Assembly: GCA_902797185.1 (NCBI GenBank)
Contig: CADBRV010000084.1
Coordinates: 1 to 32,963 of the forward strand
Direction: 5' to 3'
From: an uncultured Lachnospiraceae bacterium
Lineage (GTDB): Bacteria > Bacillota > Clostridia > Lachnospirales > Lachnospiraceae
DNA length: 32,963 bases
Under the pieces are notes generated by a model. It made no database searches. It had not been told where the DNA came from and worked only from the letters and a program-made list of their open reading frames with translations. Shown here in pieces: positions 1 to 7,420 of the stretch (position 1 is the first letter of the stretch; every line of letters begins with the position of its first letter). The translations under genes were made by a program, and so were the position numbers.

Positions 1-156
1 GCCGCCAGCCATCAAATGGGAGCCCATGTCAGCTTTGCACCCACTCTCTGATACATCGCAATAAAAGCCATACCAAAGAAAGGGCCATCCCGCGTGAGGC
101 GCATCCTGCGCCACTGCCCTGGCAGGCATCGGCATTAAATAAAGGAGAAACAGGAT
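1..156. other. Intergenic/leader region with small hairpins, no identified gene
   Basis: No coding frame with a ribosome site is visible. Two compact hairpins occur, GGCGCA-TCC-TGCGCC near 97-111 and CTGCC-CT-GGCAG near 115-126, followed by an AAGGAG ribosome site for the gene starting at 157. The region may be the leader of that gene or the tail of an RNA that begins before the window. I could not match it to a named RNA family. Confidence 0.35.
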
Positions 157-417
157 ATGAGCCAGGAAAAAGTAGATAAATACAAAAAAGAGAAGGCGAA
201 ACGGAAAAAAGCCGCTAAAAAGGCAAGGACCAAGGAATACCTCTCCATCGTAGTAGCAGCCGCCATCGGCGTAGCCATCGTGGGGTATATCGGCTATTCT
301 GCCTATGATTCCCTGACAGGAGCCGCCAATAGGCAGGCGGAAACCAGCTCTGTCACCACCCAGGTGGACACGGACGCCATCTCCGAATATATGACGAATC
401 TTTACGCGGAAAGCTGA
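157..417 (+). CDS. Small single-pass membrane protein of unknown function
   Basis: An 86-residue protein. It begins with a very lysine/arginine-rich cytoplasmic segment (residues 1-27), then a single hydrophobic helix (about 29-50), then a polar acidic tail. The charge pattern (positive inside) puts the N-terminus in the cytoplasm and the C-terminal ~35 residues outside. An AAGGAG site lies 9-10 bases before the ATG and a strong terminator follows, so it is probably a real single-gene unit. I do not recognise a family; nothing in the sequence shows an enzymatic motif. Confidence 0.7.
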   Translation: MSQEKVDKYKKEKAKRKKAAKKARTKEYLSIVVAAAIGVAIVGYIGYSAYDSLTGAANRQAETSSVTTQVDTDAISEYMTNLYAES

Positions 418-471
418 TAAACCGTTATCAGCCGCGCATCTGCTGGAACAGCAGGAAATCCTGCTTGAAGT

Positions 472-516
472 AAAGGACGTATGAAAAAGCAAATGGTTTT
501 TCATACGTCCTTTTTT
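472..516 (+). terminator. Rho-independent terminator
   Basis: A perfect 14-bp stem (475-488 with 497-510), an 8-base loop and a run of six T. It ends the small membrane protein gene. Confidence 0.9.
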
Positions 517-587
517 CTCTCCGTTGTTTCGCTTTTCCTGCCCTAAGAAACATTTTTGTAAACCGGGCTTCCTACCCTTGCGGCGAA

Positions 588-649
588 AAAAGCTGGTCCC
601 AATGACATGTCCAGGAATCCAAGGGCATATCATATAGGTACCAGCTTTT
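588..649 (-). terminator. Terminator of the tetR gene, long-loop type
   Basis: AAAAGCTGGT at 588-597 pairs with ACCAGCTTTT at 640-649, leaving a 42-base loop. On the minus strand the stem begins at the tetR stop codon and is followed by a T-run. The large loop is unusual for a terminator. Confidence 0.55.
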
Positions 650-1247
650 ATTTTGCGCTTTTTTCTTCTTTTTCGTCCGGCCTTGGGAACTTTTCATCAA
701 AAAAGGAAAACGGGGTTAAGTAGCAGAAGGCTTCCGTCAGCTGCTGGGGGGTAGGGTCCATATGCACGTCCAGGATCCAGTCCTTGATGAAACGTGCCAG
801 CCCCGCGCTTTTATAAGCGGCAACCCGCTCCGGCTCCAGCACCGGGTTTCCCTTTGCCGGCAAAAGCCCCGGCTCCTTTTCCAAAACGCCTTTATACCAC
901 TCCATCAGCTGCCTCTCCAGGCTCTCTTCGATGCTGTTCTGCCCGCTGATCTGGAAAACCTTCCGGTAAAATTCCTTTTCCTCACCCATTTTGGAAAACA
1001 GCATGGTCAAAGCACCTTTCCGGTCCCCTGTTTCCGCTTCCCGGAATACGTCTTCCAGTACTTCCGTCCGCAGGATCCAGTCGATCACGTCATATTTATC
1101 CAGGAAATAACGGTAAAAGGCCGGGCGGATCAGCCCTGCCTTGTCCGTAATCCTCTTGATGGTCAGTTTTTCAAAGGGCATCGTCTTAACCAGCTCTTTG
1201 ACGCTTTCCGCGATTAAATGCTTTGTCAGGTCTTTCTTATCTTCCAT
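648..1247 (-). CDS. TetR/AcrR-family transcriptional regulator
   Basis: A 199-residue protein. The N-terminal ~50 residues form a TetR helix-turn-helix (the FEKLTIKRITDKAGL...FYRYF pattern at about 25-48); the rest is an alpha-helical C-terminal domain like that of DhaS-type regulators, with no recognisable ligand site. A GGGAG ribosome site lies 9 bases before the ATG. It follows the MntP-like exporter by 39 bases on the same strand, so the two are probably co-transcribed and it may control that exporter, but no operator palindrome was found. The target is an inference from position. Confidence 0.85.
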   Translation of the reverse strand: MEDKKDLTKHLIAESVKELVKTMPFEKLTIKRITDKAGLIRPAFYRYFLDKYDVIDWILRTEVLEDVFREAETGDRKGALTMLFSKMGEEKEFYRKVFQISGQNSIEESLERQLMEWYKGVLEKEPGLLPAKGNPVLEPERVAAYKSAGLARFIKDWILDVHMDPTPQQLTEAFCYLTPFSFFDEKFPRPDEKEEKSAK

Positions 1248-1286
1248 GCCGCTATTCTCCCAACTCCCCGGACAGTCCTAACAGGC

Positions 1287-1862
1287 TTACAAGATAAAAT
1301 AGGTCACGATAATGTCCATGCTGGCGAAAATAATGCAGGCCGCGCCGATGCACAGTGCCGCAGGCTTCTGCTCCCAGCCCAGGCGGTACCCGGTATAAAT
1401 GCCCAGGATAACAAAAACCACTGTCACCACCAGGAGGGACAAGTCCACAACCAGTACGTTTGCACCCATGAAGCCAAACCCGATGCCGGCAAAAAACGCG
1501 TCCAGGCTGACCAGGATGGCTGTTGTGATGACCTGCTTGAAATTGACCTCCTGCATCCTCTCATGGATATCTTCCTTTTTCCATGCTTTATACAGCAGGA
1601 ATGCGGCAATCGCAAAAAAGATGATGGTGGATAGGATGGTCCACCCTGCCTGCAGGAACCTGGCCGCATGCTGGAAAACCGGGATCAAGCTAATCAGGTA
1701 GCCGCCTGTCACGGATACCAGCTGCCACGTGCAGAAAATGACTGCCATCCCGCATAATTTCTTTTTTTCAATGGCCGCAAGCATCGCCCCTTCCACAGTC
1801 ATGACCGCGAAAACATCGAAGGAAAGCCCGATGGAAATCAGCACTATTTCAATTATACTCAT
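1287..1862 (-). CDS. MntP-like manganese efflux / DUF204 membrane protein
   Basis: A 191-residue, six-helix membrane protein. The two pseudo-symmetric halves carry MntP-type acidic motifs: SIGLSFDVFAV near the N-terminus and SLDAFFAGIGFG at about 119-130, where MntP proteins have conserved Asp residues in the membrane. Known members export Mn2+. Similarity is by motif only and the first motif departs from the usual MDAF form, so a divergent cation or small-solute exporter is possible. No yybP-ykoY manganese riboswitch is evident; the upstream 60 bases are the terminator of the tRNA unit. The ribosome site is weak (GAGG far upstream). Confidence 0.7.
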   Translation of the reverse strand: MSIIEIVLISIGLSFDVFAVMTVEGAMLAAIEKKKLCGMAVIFCTWQLVSVTGGYLISLIPVFQHAARFLQAGWTILSTIIFFAIAAFLLYKAWKKEDIHERMQEVNFKQVITTAILVSLDAFFAGIGFGFMGANVLVVDLSLLVVTVVFVILGIYTGYRLGWEQKPAALCIGAACIIFASMDIIVTYFIL

Positions 1863-1892
1863 CGCCCGCGAATTACCTCTCTAAAACGTAAA

Positions 1893-1927
1893 AAACCAGA
1901 CAACAGCTGTGCGACTGTGCCTGGTTT
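1893..1927 (-). terminator. Terminator of the tRNA Phe-Gly-Gly unit
   Basis: AAACCAGACA (1893-1902) pairs with TGCCTGGTTT (1918-1927) with one wobble. Read on the minus strand the stem is followed by a T-run, immediately after tRNA-Gly(GCC). Confidence 0.75.
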
Positions 1928-1931
1928 GTAG

Positions 1932-2004
1932 AGCGACAGACGAGACTCGAACTCGCGACCTCCACCTTGGCAAGGTGGCGTACTACCAACTGTACTACTA
2001 TCGC
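1932..2004 (-). tRNA. tRNA-Gly (GCC)
   Basis: Minus-strand cloverleaf. The acceptor arm is GCGATAG/CTGTCGC, the anticodon stem-loop CCACC-TTGCCAA-GGTGG gives anticodon GCC, and the T-arm carries GTTCGAGTC. The discriminator is U, as usual for glycine. CCA is not encoded. Confidence 0.95.
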
Positions 2005-2024
2005 ATTTGCCATATTCTGGCGAG

Positions 2025-2095
2025 AGCGGGTAGCGGGAATCGAACCCGCGTGTCCAGCTTGGAAGGCTGGTGTTCTACCATTGAACTACACCCGC
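2025..2095 (-). tRNA. tRNA-Gly (TCC)
   Basis: Minus-strand cloverleaf with acceptor GCGGGTG/TACCCGC, anticodon stem-loop CCAGC-CTTCCAA-GCTGG (anticodon TCC) and T-loop GTTCGATTC. CCA is not encoded. It lies in one transcription unit with its neighbours. Confidence 0.95.
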
Positions 2096-2123
2096 AGCAT
2101 GCGCCGCGTCCGTGGCGGTTTCA

Positions 2124-2196
2124 TGCCCAGTTCCGGAATCGAACCAGAGACACAGGGATTTTCAGTCCCTTGCTCTACCAACTGAGCTAACTGGGC
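2124..2196 (-). tRNA. tRNA-Phe (GAA)
   Basis: Minus-strand cloverleaf with acceptor GCCCAGT/ACTGGGC, anticodon loop CTGAAAA (anticodon GAA), T-loop GTTCGATTC and discriminator A. It is the first gene of the Phe-Gly-Gly unit. Confidence 0.95.
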
Positions 2197-2234
2197 AGGC
2201 ATGATGCCGATGCTGTCTTTCAACAGCGAGTTTA

Positions 2235-2263
2235 ATTTTACATGAGCCCGGCATCTTTGTCAA
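2235..2263 (-). promoter_or_regulatory. Promoter of the tRNA unit, overlapping the potC stop codon
   Basis: Minus-strand TTGACA (2258-2263), 17-bp spacer, TAAAAT (2235-2240), about 40 bases before tRNA-Phe. The -35 hexamer covers the potC stop codon at 2260-2262, so the tRNA promoter is embedded in the end of the polyamine operon and no terminator separates them. Confidence 0.75.
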
Positions 2264-3054
2264 CTGTTTTCCAGTTTTCTCTGGATCCTTGTGGAGAAAA
2301 ACAGGATAAAGAAGGTGCCCAGGATCATCAAAGTGGACAGGGCATTTACATCCGGAGAGATGCCTTTTTTCACCATGCCCATGATCATAAGGGGCAGCGT
2401 CTCGCTGTTGGGTCCTGCTGTAAAATAGCTGACAACCACATCATCCAAAGACAAGGTGAGGGCCAGCATGGCGCCGGAAATCACCGCCGGGGAGATGGTC
2501 GGAAGGATCACCCGGAAAAAGGTATGGACCTCCCCTGCTCCCAGGTCCATGGCCGCTTCCCGGATGGAAGGGTCCATGCCCGAAAGCCGTGACCTGACCG
2601 TAACTTCCACAAAGGGCATGGAGAAGGTCACATGGGAAATAATCAGCGTAGCCATGCTCATGTCCACATGCACCAGGGAGAAAAAGGCCAAGAACGCCAC
2701 GCCGAATACCAGCTCCGGGATGACGATAGGGATATATAAAGCGCTGTTAAAGGCTTTTTTGAGCTTGAACTCAAACCTCTGCATGCCCACGGCGCACAAG
2801 GTGCCTAGCACTGTCGAAACAGCGGTGGAAACGGCTGCCACAATCAGCGTATTGCGGAATGCCCACATCAGCTCCGAATTAGAGAACATTGTTTTATACC
2901 AGGACAGCGTAAAGCCCTGGAAGACGATGTTCCGTTCCGACGTATTAAAGGAAAAGACGATGACCACCGCCACCGGCAGGTACAGGAAAATATATACGAG
3001 GATGGCGTAAAAAACCGCCAAAGGTCCCGGCTGGGACCGGAATCTTTTTTTCAT
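2260..3054 (-). CDS. potC: Spermidine/putrescine ABC transporter permease PotC
   Basis: A 264-residue, six-helix inner membrane permease that with PotB forms the channel of the polyamine importer. The EAA loop that docks onto the ATPase is visible as REAAMDLGAGEVHTFFRVILP at about 165-185. Length and the HTVFR/LPTISPA context match PotC rather than PotB. Its ATG overlaps the potB stop by 4 bases (ATGA), with GGAGG just before, so translation is coupled. It is the last gene of the potD-PII-potABC operon. Confidence 0.93.
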   Translation of the reverse strand: MKKRFRSQPGPLAVFYAILVYIFLYLPVAVVIVFSFNTSERNIVFQGFTLSWYKTMFSNSELMWAFRNTLIVAAVSTAVSTVLGTLCAVGMQRFEFKLKKAFNSALYIPIVIPELVFGVAFLAFFSLVHVDMSMATLIISHVTFSMPFVEVTVRSRLSGMDPSIREAAMDLGAGEVHTFFRVILPTISPAVISGAMLALTLSLDDVVVSYFTAGPNSETLPLMIMGMVKKGISPDVNALSTLMILGTFFILFFSTRIQRKLENS

Positions 3055-3905
3055 ACGATATCCTCCATTTTACCTACACGGCTGTACAAGCCCACCAAAA
3101 ACAGCGTCACCGCGATCAGCAGGATGGAAAGCGCGGCTCCCAAAGGCCAGTTGCGGGCGGAAAGGAACTGGTTCTTGATCAGGTTGCCGATATACATCTT
3201 CTTCGCGCCGCCCATCATATCCGAGATATAGAACAATCCCAAGGCAGGGATAAAAGTCTGGATCGTAGCGGCGAAAAGGCCGGGACTGGTCAAAGGCAGC
3301 GTCACCTTCAGAAACGTATGCATTTTGCCTGCCCCCAAATCACTGGCCGCTTCCAAAAGGAACGGGTCCAGCTTTTCGATGGACGTATACATGGGCAGCA
3401 CCGCAAAAGGCAGCAGGTCATAGACCATGCCCAAAAGCACGGTCCCGTCCGTATAAAGCATCCCTAACGGCTGGGAAATGACCCCCAGATGGATTAGGAT
3501 CCAGTTGATGACCCCCTGGTTCCGCAGCAGGGTGCTCCAACCGTAAATCCGGATCATCGAATTGATCCAGAACGGCAGCATCATAAACAGGACCATGACT
3601 GCCCTAAGGTGTTCCGGGCTCTTGGCGATGATATAAGCCATAGGATACCCCACCAGCAGGCATAATACCGTAGTCTCGAATGCCAGGAGGAAGGATTCCG
3701 CAAATACCTTCAGGTATGCCGCGTGCAGCAGGCTCCGGTAGGATGCCAGGGAGAAATGCAGGATCACGCCGCCATAGGCATTTTTCTGCAGGAAACTGAT
3801 GACGACAATATATCCCAAAGGCAGGAGCAGGAACAGCGCCAGCCAGGCCATGGCAGGACCGATCATGAACCCTCTCGGGAGGGCTTCCTTATTCTTTTTC
3901 TTCAT
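3051..3905 (-). CDS. potB: Spermidine/putrescine ABC transporter permease PotB
   Basis: A 284-residue membrane permease, the partner of PotC. Hydrophobic helices span the protein and the EAA loop (EAASDLGAGKMHTFLKVTLP, about 185-205) is the coupling site for PotA. AGGAGG precedes the ATG and the gap to potA is 18 bases. Together with PotC it makes the membrane pore for polyamines delivered by the PotD lipoprotein. Confidence 0.93.
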   Translation of the reverse strand: MKKKNKEALPRGFMIGPAMAWLALFLLLPLGYIVVISFLQKNAYGGVILHFSLASYRSLLHAAYLKVFAESFLLAFETTVLCLLVGYPMAYIIAKSPEHLRAVMVLFMMLPFWINSMIRIYGWSTLLRNQGVINWILIHLGVISQPLGMLYTDGTVLLGMVYDLLPFAVLPMYTSIEKLDPFLLEAASDLGAGKMHTFLKVTLPLTSPGLFAATIQTFIPALGLFYISDMMGGAKKMYIGNLIKNQFLSARNWPLGAALSILLIAVTLFLVGLYSRVGKMEDIV

Positions 3906-3923
3906 GAAAACCGTCCCTCCTCT

Positions 3924-5090
3924 TTATTCTGAAGGCAGCACGTCGTCAATGGACACGTTGGCTTCTTCTTCCAATGTCTTGTCGATTTCTTCCTCGATGA
4001 CATCATAAATCTGGTCTTCCTGGGTATGCAGGAAGCTGCATTTATCGGGATTCCAATAGACATAAACCAAAGTGCCCACCGGATAAATCTCCACATCCGG
4101 CTGGCTCTCTGCCCGCAGCACCTGCCCGTTTACCAGCCGCACAAAAGTACGGTTCACGGAGCCGGCAAAAACCACTTCCGTAACGCGCCCGCGGATATGG
4201 AAATGCTCCACGGGACACTGGGACATCCGCAGGTTTTCCGGGCGTACGCACAGGTAGAACATCTCTTCCATCTTAAAGCCCCGGCTCTTCAGGTTGATTT
4301 TCCCAAACTCAAAGGAAAACGTCATCCTGCCGCCTTCGATCTCCGTCACATAGCCTTCCAGAAGGTTGGAGGCGCCAATAAATTCCGCCACGTATTTGGT
4401 CTTCGGATGGTTGTAAACTTCCTCGGGGGTGCCGATCTGCTCCACCCGCCCGTCGTGCATGACCACGATGCGGTCGCTCATAAGGAGGGCCTCCTCCTGG
4501 TCATGGGTCACGTACAGGAAAGTGATGCCCAGCTTCTTCTGCAGGTATTTCAGCTCCTGCTGCATCTGCTTGCGGAGCTTTAAGTCCAAAGCGCCCAGAG
4601 GCTCATCCAAAAGCAGGATTTTCGGGTTGTTGATTAACGCCCTGGCAATAGCCACCCTCTGCTTCTGGCCGCCGGAAAGCTGGGAAGGCTTCCTTTTTTC
4701 CATGCCCTCCAGGCGCACCAGCTTCACCATTTCCTGGACTCTTTCTCTGATTTCCTTTTTCGGGACTTTTTTCTCCACCAGCCCGAAGGCAATGTTGTCT
4801 TCTATCGTCATATGGGGGAACAGGGCATAATTCTGGAACACGGTGTTCACGTCCCTTTCATTGGGCGGGATACCGACGACGTCTTTTCCTTCCAGCTCCA
4901 CGGTGCCCTCGTCCGGCGTCTCAAACCCGGCCAGCATCCGCAGTGTCGTGGTCTTCCCGCAGCCGGAGGGACCCAGCACGGTTAAAAATTCCCCCTCCCG
5001 GATATCCAGGTCCAGGTGGTTTACCACTACGTCCCCGTCAAAGCGTTTTACCACGCCCCTCAGGCGGACAATGATTTTCTTATCTTCCAT
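3924..5090 (-). CDS. potA: Spermidine/putrescine ABC transporter ATPase PotA
   Basis: A 388-residue ABC ATPase that powers polyamine import. Visible motifs are Walker A GPSGCGKTT (about 42-50), the Q-loop, signature LSGGQKQRVAIARAL, Walker B ILLLDEPLGALD and the switch His in THDQEEAL. The last ~130 residues form a TOBE-type regulatory domain followed by a long acidic tail. I start at the ATG at 5090, preceded by GGGAG; an in-frame extension to 5186 would overlap the PII gene and lacks a ribosome site. The gene follows the PII gene by 16 bases, which favours co-regulation of the ATPase by PII. Confidence 0.94.
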   Translation of the reverse strand: MEDKKIIVRLRGVVKRFDGDVVVNHLDLDIREGEFLTVLGPSGCGKTTTLRMLAGFETPDEGTVELEGKDVVGIPPNERDVNTVFQNYALFPHMTIEDNIAFGLVEKKVPKKEIRERVQEMVKLVRLEGMEKRKPSQLSGGQKQRVAIARALINNPKILLLDEPLGALDLKLRKQMQQELKYLQKKLGITFLYVTHDQEEALLMSDRIVVMHDGRVEQIGTPEEVYNHPKTKYVAEFIGASNLLEGYVTEIEGGRMTFSFEFGKINLKSRGFKMEEMFYLCVRPENLRMSQCPVEHFHIRGRVTEVVFAGSVNRTFVRLVNGQVLRAESQPDVEIYPVGTLVYVYWNPDKCSFLHTQEDQIYDVIEEEIDKTLEEEANVSIDDVLPSE

Positions 5091-5106
5091 CTGCTTCTCC
5101 CGCCTG

Positions 5107-5460
5107 TCAGAGAATATCCGCCCCGCGTTCGCCATTGCGGATCCGCATGACGTCTTCCACGGAAGAAATAAAGATCTTGCCATCACCGACGGAGCCGGTG
5201 GTCAGGTTGGTCTGCAGTTCGTAAAGGATCTCTTCCAGGTCTTCTTCCCATACCACGGTCATGACCATGACCTTCGGGAGCAGGTTTACATCCATGTTCA
5301 TTTCCTGGAATTCTTCGGCATCCGCACCGGAATCCTGGTGCCCTGCACCCATGACTGCCATGACAGTCATGCCGGAGTATTCATTTTTGGCCAGGATCTT
5401 CTTGATCTTGTCCAGATTTTCCGGCCTGGTAATAATTTCAATCTTTTTCAGTGCTTTCAT
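5107..5460 (-). CDS. PII-family signalling protein encoded in the polyamine transporter operon (PotN-like)
   Basis: A 117-residue PII protein. The ferredoxin-like start (MKALKKIEIITRPENLDKI) and the C-terminal signature GDGKIFISSVEDVMRIRNGERG match GlnB/GlnK nucleotide-binding regions. The T-loop (about 37-55) is acidic and lacks the Tyr that is uridylylated in enterobacterial PII. PII trimers bind ATP/ADP, and often 2-oxoglutarate, and dock onto targets through the T-loop. Its place between potD and potA argues for control of polyamine uptake rather than AmtB or GlnA; from memory, a PII protein called PotN has been described in this setting in a lactic acid bacterium. AGAGGAA lies 7 bases before the ATG. 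Confidence 0.88.
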   Translation of the reverse strand: MKALKKIEIITRPENLDKIKKILAKNEYSGMTVMAVMGAGHQDSGADAEEFQEMNMDVNLLPKVMVMTVVWEEDLEEILYELQTNLTTGSVGDGKIFISSVEDVMRIRNGERGADIL

Positions 5461-5686
5461 CGTTTTTCCTCTCAGGTCCTTCTTTGCGATTTTCTATCCG
5501 GCTTTTCCGTCGGTCCTTCTTATCCAGTTCTTATTCTGCGTTTTCCGGATCCATCCCGCCGGCTCTTTTCTGCCGAACCTTTCCGTCCGGCTCTTTCACC
5601 CGGCTCTTTTCTCCTGGGCTTTCCGCCCGGCTCTTCCCACAGGCCCTGTCCAGCCCGTTCTCTTCACGGTTTCTGCCGCTTTGGAG
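5461..5686. repeat. Degenerate 13-14-bp tandem repeat between potD and the PII gene
   Basis: At 5559-5640 a CCGGCTCTTTTC-like unit recurs about six times (starts near 5559, 5572, 5587, 5600, 5614, 5627), with a weaker copy near 5498. On the transcribed strand it is purine-rich (GAAAAGAGCCGG). It lies within the pot transcript, so it is a 226-base untranslated spacer. No frame through it has a start and a ribosome site. Confidence 0.7.
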
Positions 5687-6850
5687 TTACATTTTCATTT
5701 CCGAGAAGACCTCGTCATAGTATTCCGCCGCGTCGCCCACGTCTTCAATGAGCTTGCTGTTCTGCACGATGGGGTCGTCTAACGTAAAGACAGGCTGGCT
5801 GCGTTCTTCCTCTGATAAAAGGGGAAGGGTTTCCTTGTTCAGGCACAGGGCTGGGAATTCTTCCAGGCACATTTTATAGATATCCGGGCGCAGGATGAAA
5901 TTGATAAATTCCTGTGCCTCCTTTTGGTGCCTGCTGCCTTTGCAGAGCACGAAACTGTCGATGGACATGGCCGCGGGTTCCTTGGTCTGGACCACCTGGA
6001 TCTTGTCATTTTCCGCCATGGCTTCATGCAGGTCCAGGTTATAAATGATCCCCACTGCCGCTTCTTCCGTCACCATGGCGGCGTAAGCCGTATCCGAATC
6101 ATAAAGCTTGATGTTGGGGCGCAGCTCCTTTAACCAGGTAGAACTGCTGCGGATCGTATCCGCGTCTGTGGAATCCGGGTTAAGGCCCATGGCTTTCATG
6201 GCGATCCCCACGATTTCCCGGGAATCATCCACTGCCACGATATTGTTTTTCAATTTTGGATTTGTAAGGTCGTTGAAACTGTCAATCGAAACGCCCAGGC
6301 GGCCTGCCATGTCCGTATTTTCCGCGATGACCGTCACGGTGGACATGTAAGGCACCGTATATGTATTTCCCGGGTCATAATTCTGGTCCAGCACCCGCTC
6401 GTCCAAGTTGGACAAGTTGGTGACCTGGTCGATGCCGATGGGCTGGATCAAATCCTGCTGCTTCATGGCATTTATGACATAGTTGCTGGCCACCGCCAGG
6501 TCATACTGCCCGCCCTTCCCGGCGATCAGCTTTGCCAGCATTTCCTCATTGGAAGAGTAAGTGGATTCCACTACATGGATGCCTGTTTCTTTTTCAAACA
6601 GTTCATAGACTTCCGGCGGGATGTATTCCGCCCAGTTGAATATATAGAGCACGTCCTTCGAATTGGCGGAAGCGTCGCCGGAAGCCCCCGCCCCGCCGCA
6701 TCCTGCCAGGACGCTGCTGAAGGAGAAAAGCGCAGCCATTGCCAGCGCTTTCCATCGTTTTTTTATCCTGCTGCCGCAAAGGCGCCGCAGAAAGCCATGA
6801 CGACGCGCCATATGCGCATCCCCACGTCCCATCTTCCCTGTTTTTTTCAT
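5687..6850 (-). CDS. potD: Spermidine/putrescine-binding lipoprotein PotD
   Basis: A 387-residue extracellular solute-binding lipoprotein. A long basic N-region is followed by a hydrophobic stretch and the lipobox LAGC with the lipidated Cys at 51. The mature part opens with the PotD/PotF signature LYIFNWAEYIPPEV and contains typical segments such as NFILRPDIYKMCLEE. It captures polyamines and delivers them to PotBC. I start at the ATG at 6850 (GGGAGG 11 bases upstream); ATGs at 6874 and 6811 are alternatives and only change the length of the N-region. First gene of the operon. Confidence 0.93.
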   Translation of the reverse strand: MKKTGKMGRGDAHMARRHGFLRRLCGSRIKKRWKALAMAALFSFSSVLAGCGGAGASGDASANSKDVLYIFNWAEYIPPEVYELFEKETGIHVVESTYSSNEEMLAKLIAGKGGQYDLAVASNYVINAMKQQDLIQPIGIDQVTNLSNLDERVLDQNYDPGNTYTVPYMSTVTVIAENTDMAGRLGVSIDSFNDLTNPKLKNNIVAVDDSREIVGIAMKAMGLNPDSTDADTIRSSSTWLKELRPNIKLYDSDTAYAAMVTEEAAVGIIYNLDLHEAMAENDKIQVVQTKEPAAMSIDSFVLCKGSRHQKEAQEFINFILRPDIYKMCLEEFPALCLNKETLPLLSEEERSQPVFTLDDPIVQNSKLIEDVGDAAEYYDEVFSEMKM

Positions 6851-6894
6851 TACAGGCAGATCCTCCCAAAACATTTTCCTATTTTTCCAGAATC

Positions 6895-6923
6895 ATTATG
6901 TAGGATAAGGGGTTGATTTTCAA
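6895..6923 (-). promoter_or_regulatory. Promoter of the pot operon
   Basis: Minus-strand TTGAAA (6918-6923), 17-bp spacer, CATAAT (6895-6900), about 45 bases before the potD start. This is a standard sigma-A promoter shape; no riboswitch or clear operator is visible. Confidence 0.7.
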
Positions 6924-6972
6924 TGGTTTTATACAATCGATTCAAATAAGAGGAAATGGAATCAAGCCCGCA

Positions 6973-7081
6973 GTTTTCTAATCTTTTCCTATGTTTTGTG
7001 CCGAAAGTGGGACCGGGCGTGCTGATCCCCCGCCAGGATACCGTTCTCCAATCTTTTCCTATGTTTTACGCCGGAAGGCGG
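6973..7081 (+). repeat. Direct repeat, 39-bp copies spaced 70 bp, upstream of the MATE leader
   Basis: Copies at 6973-7011 and 7043-7081 share a core ATCTTTTCCTATGTTTT followed by a GCCG.AAG..GGG element, with a few mismatches. They lie upstream of the only plausible -10 box (7103-7108) for the MATE gene, so they may be regulator sites or simple duplication. Confidence 0.65.
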
Positions 7082-7102
7082 GAAAAGGGTCTAAATGTTT
7101 GT

Positions 7103-7420
7103 TATAATTTCCTACATATGCAGATCGCAAGGAGGACCCGCTTCTGCGGGTGGATTCCTCGCGATGTACCAGCCGTATCGTCTGAAGGATATTGGAATAC
7201 GGTACCTGTCCCTTGTGTATCAAAAGACCCAATCAGAAGAGCGCCGGGACACAATATGCCATGCCAGGACAGCCTTCCGGAAACGTCAGATGAAAGCTGC
7301 CCTGAAACGGTAGACAAAAGCTGCCTGGCTGCGGCAGAGACCAATATCCAGGACCGCATCAGGAACCATAATCCACTGCAGTGGAATGGATGCCGGACCA
7401 TTATAGAAAAGGAAACTCTC
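7103..7420 (+). promoter_or_regulatory. Candidate structured leader RNA of the MATE exporter
   Basis: A TATAAT box at 7103-7108 (poor -35) is followed by ~310 untranslated bases with several helices: ATCGC (7124-7128) with GCGAT (7161-7165), enclosing ACCCGC-TTCT-GCGGGT (7136-7151); CCGTAT (about 7173-7178) with ATACGG; TGTCCC (about 7207-7212) with GGGACA. A 24-bp tandem repeat (7277-7324) and the palindrome CCACTGCAGTGG (7373-7384) follow. The shape suggests a cis-regulatory RNA, but it matches no riboswitch consensus I can recall. Confidence 0.4.
7277..7342 (+). repeat. 24-bp tandem repeat in the MATE leader
   Basis: Unit 1 (7277-7300) and unit 2 (7301-7324) both end in AAAGCTGC and share CTGAAAC/CGGAAAC starts; a third, degenerate unit follows from 7325. 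The 24-bp period keeps a reading frame, but no ribosome site serves it. Confidence 0.6.

Noticed and set aside
1-120. 3' part of a 6S or other housekeeping RNA
   Set aside because: Small hairpins are present, but I could not recognise the conserved bubble or ends of any named RNA, and the 5' part is outside the window.
1909-2190. Open frames of 93 and 72 codons
   Set aside because: They run through three tRNA genes on the other strand.
6956-7420. N-terminal extension of the MATE protein by 155 residues
   Set aside because: It covers direct repeats, hairpins and a probable promoter, and MATE proteins start near the first helix; the ATG at 7421 has a ribosome site.
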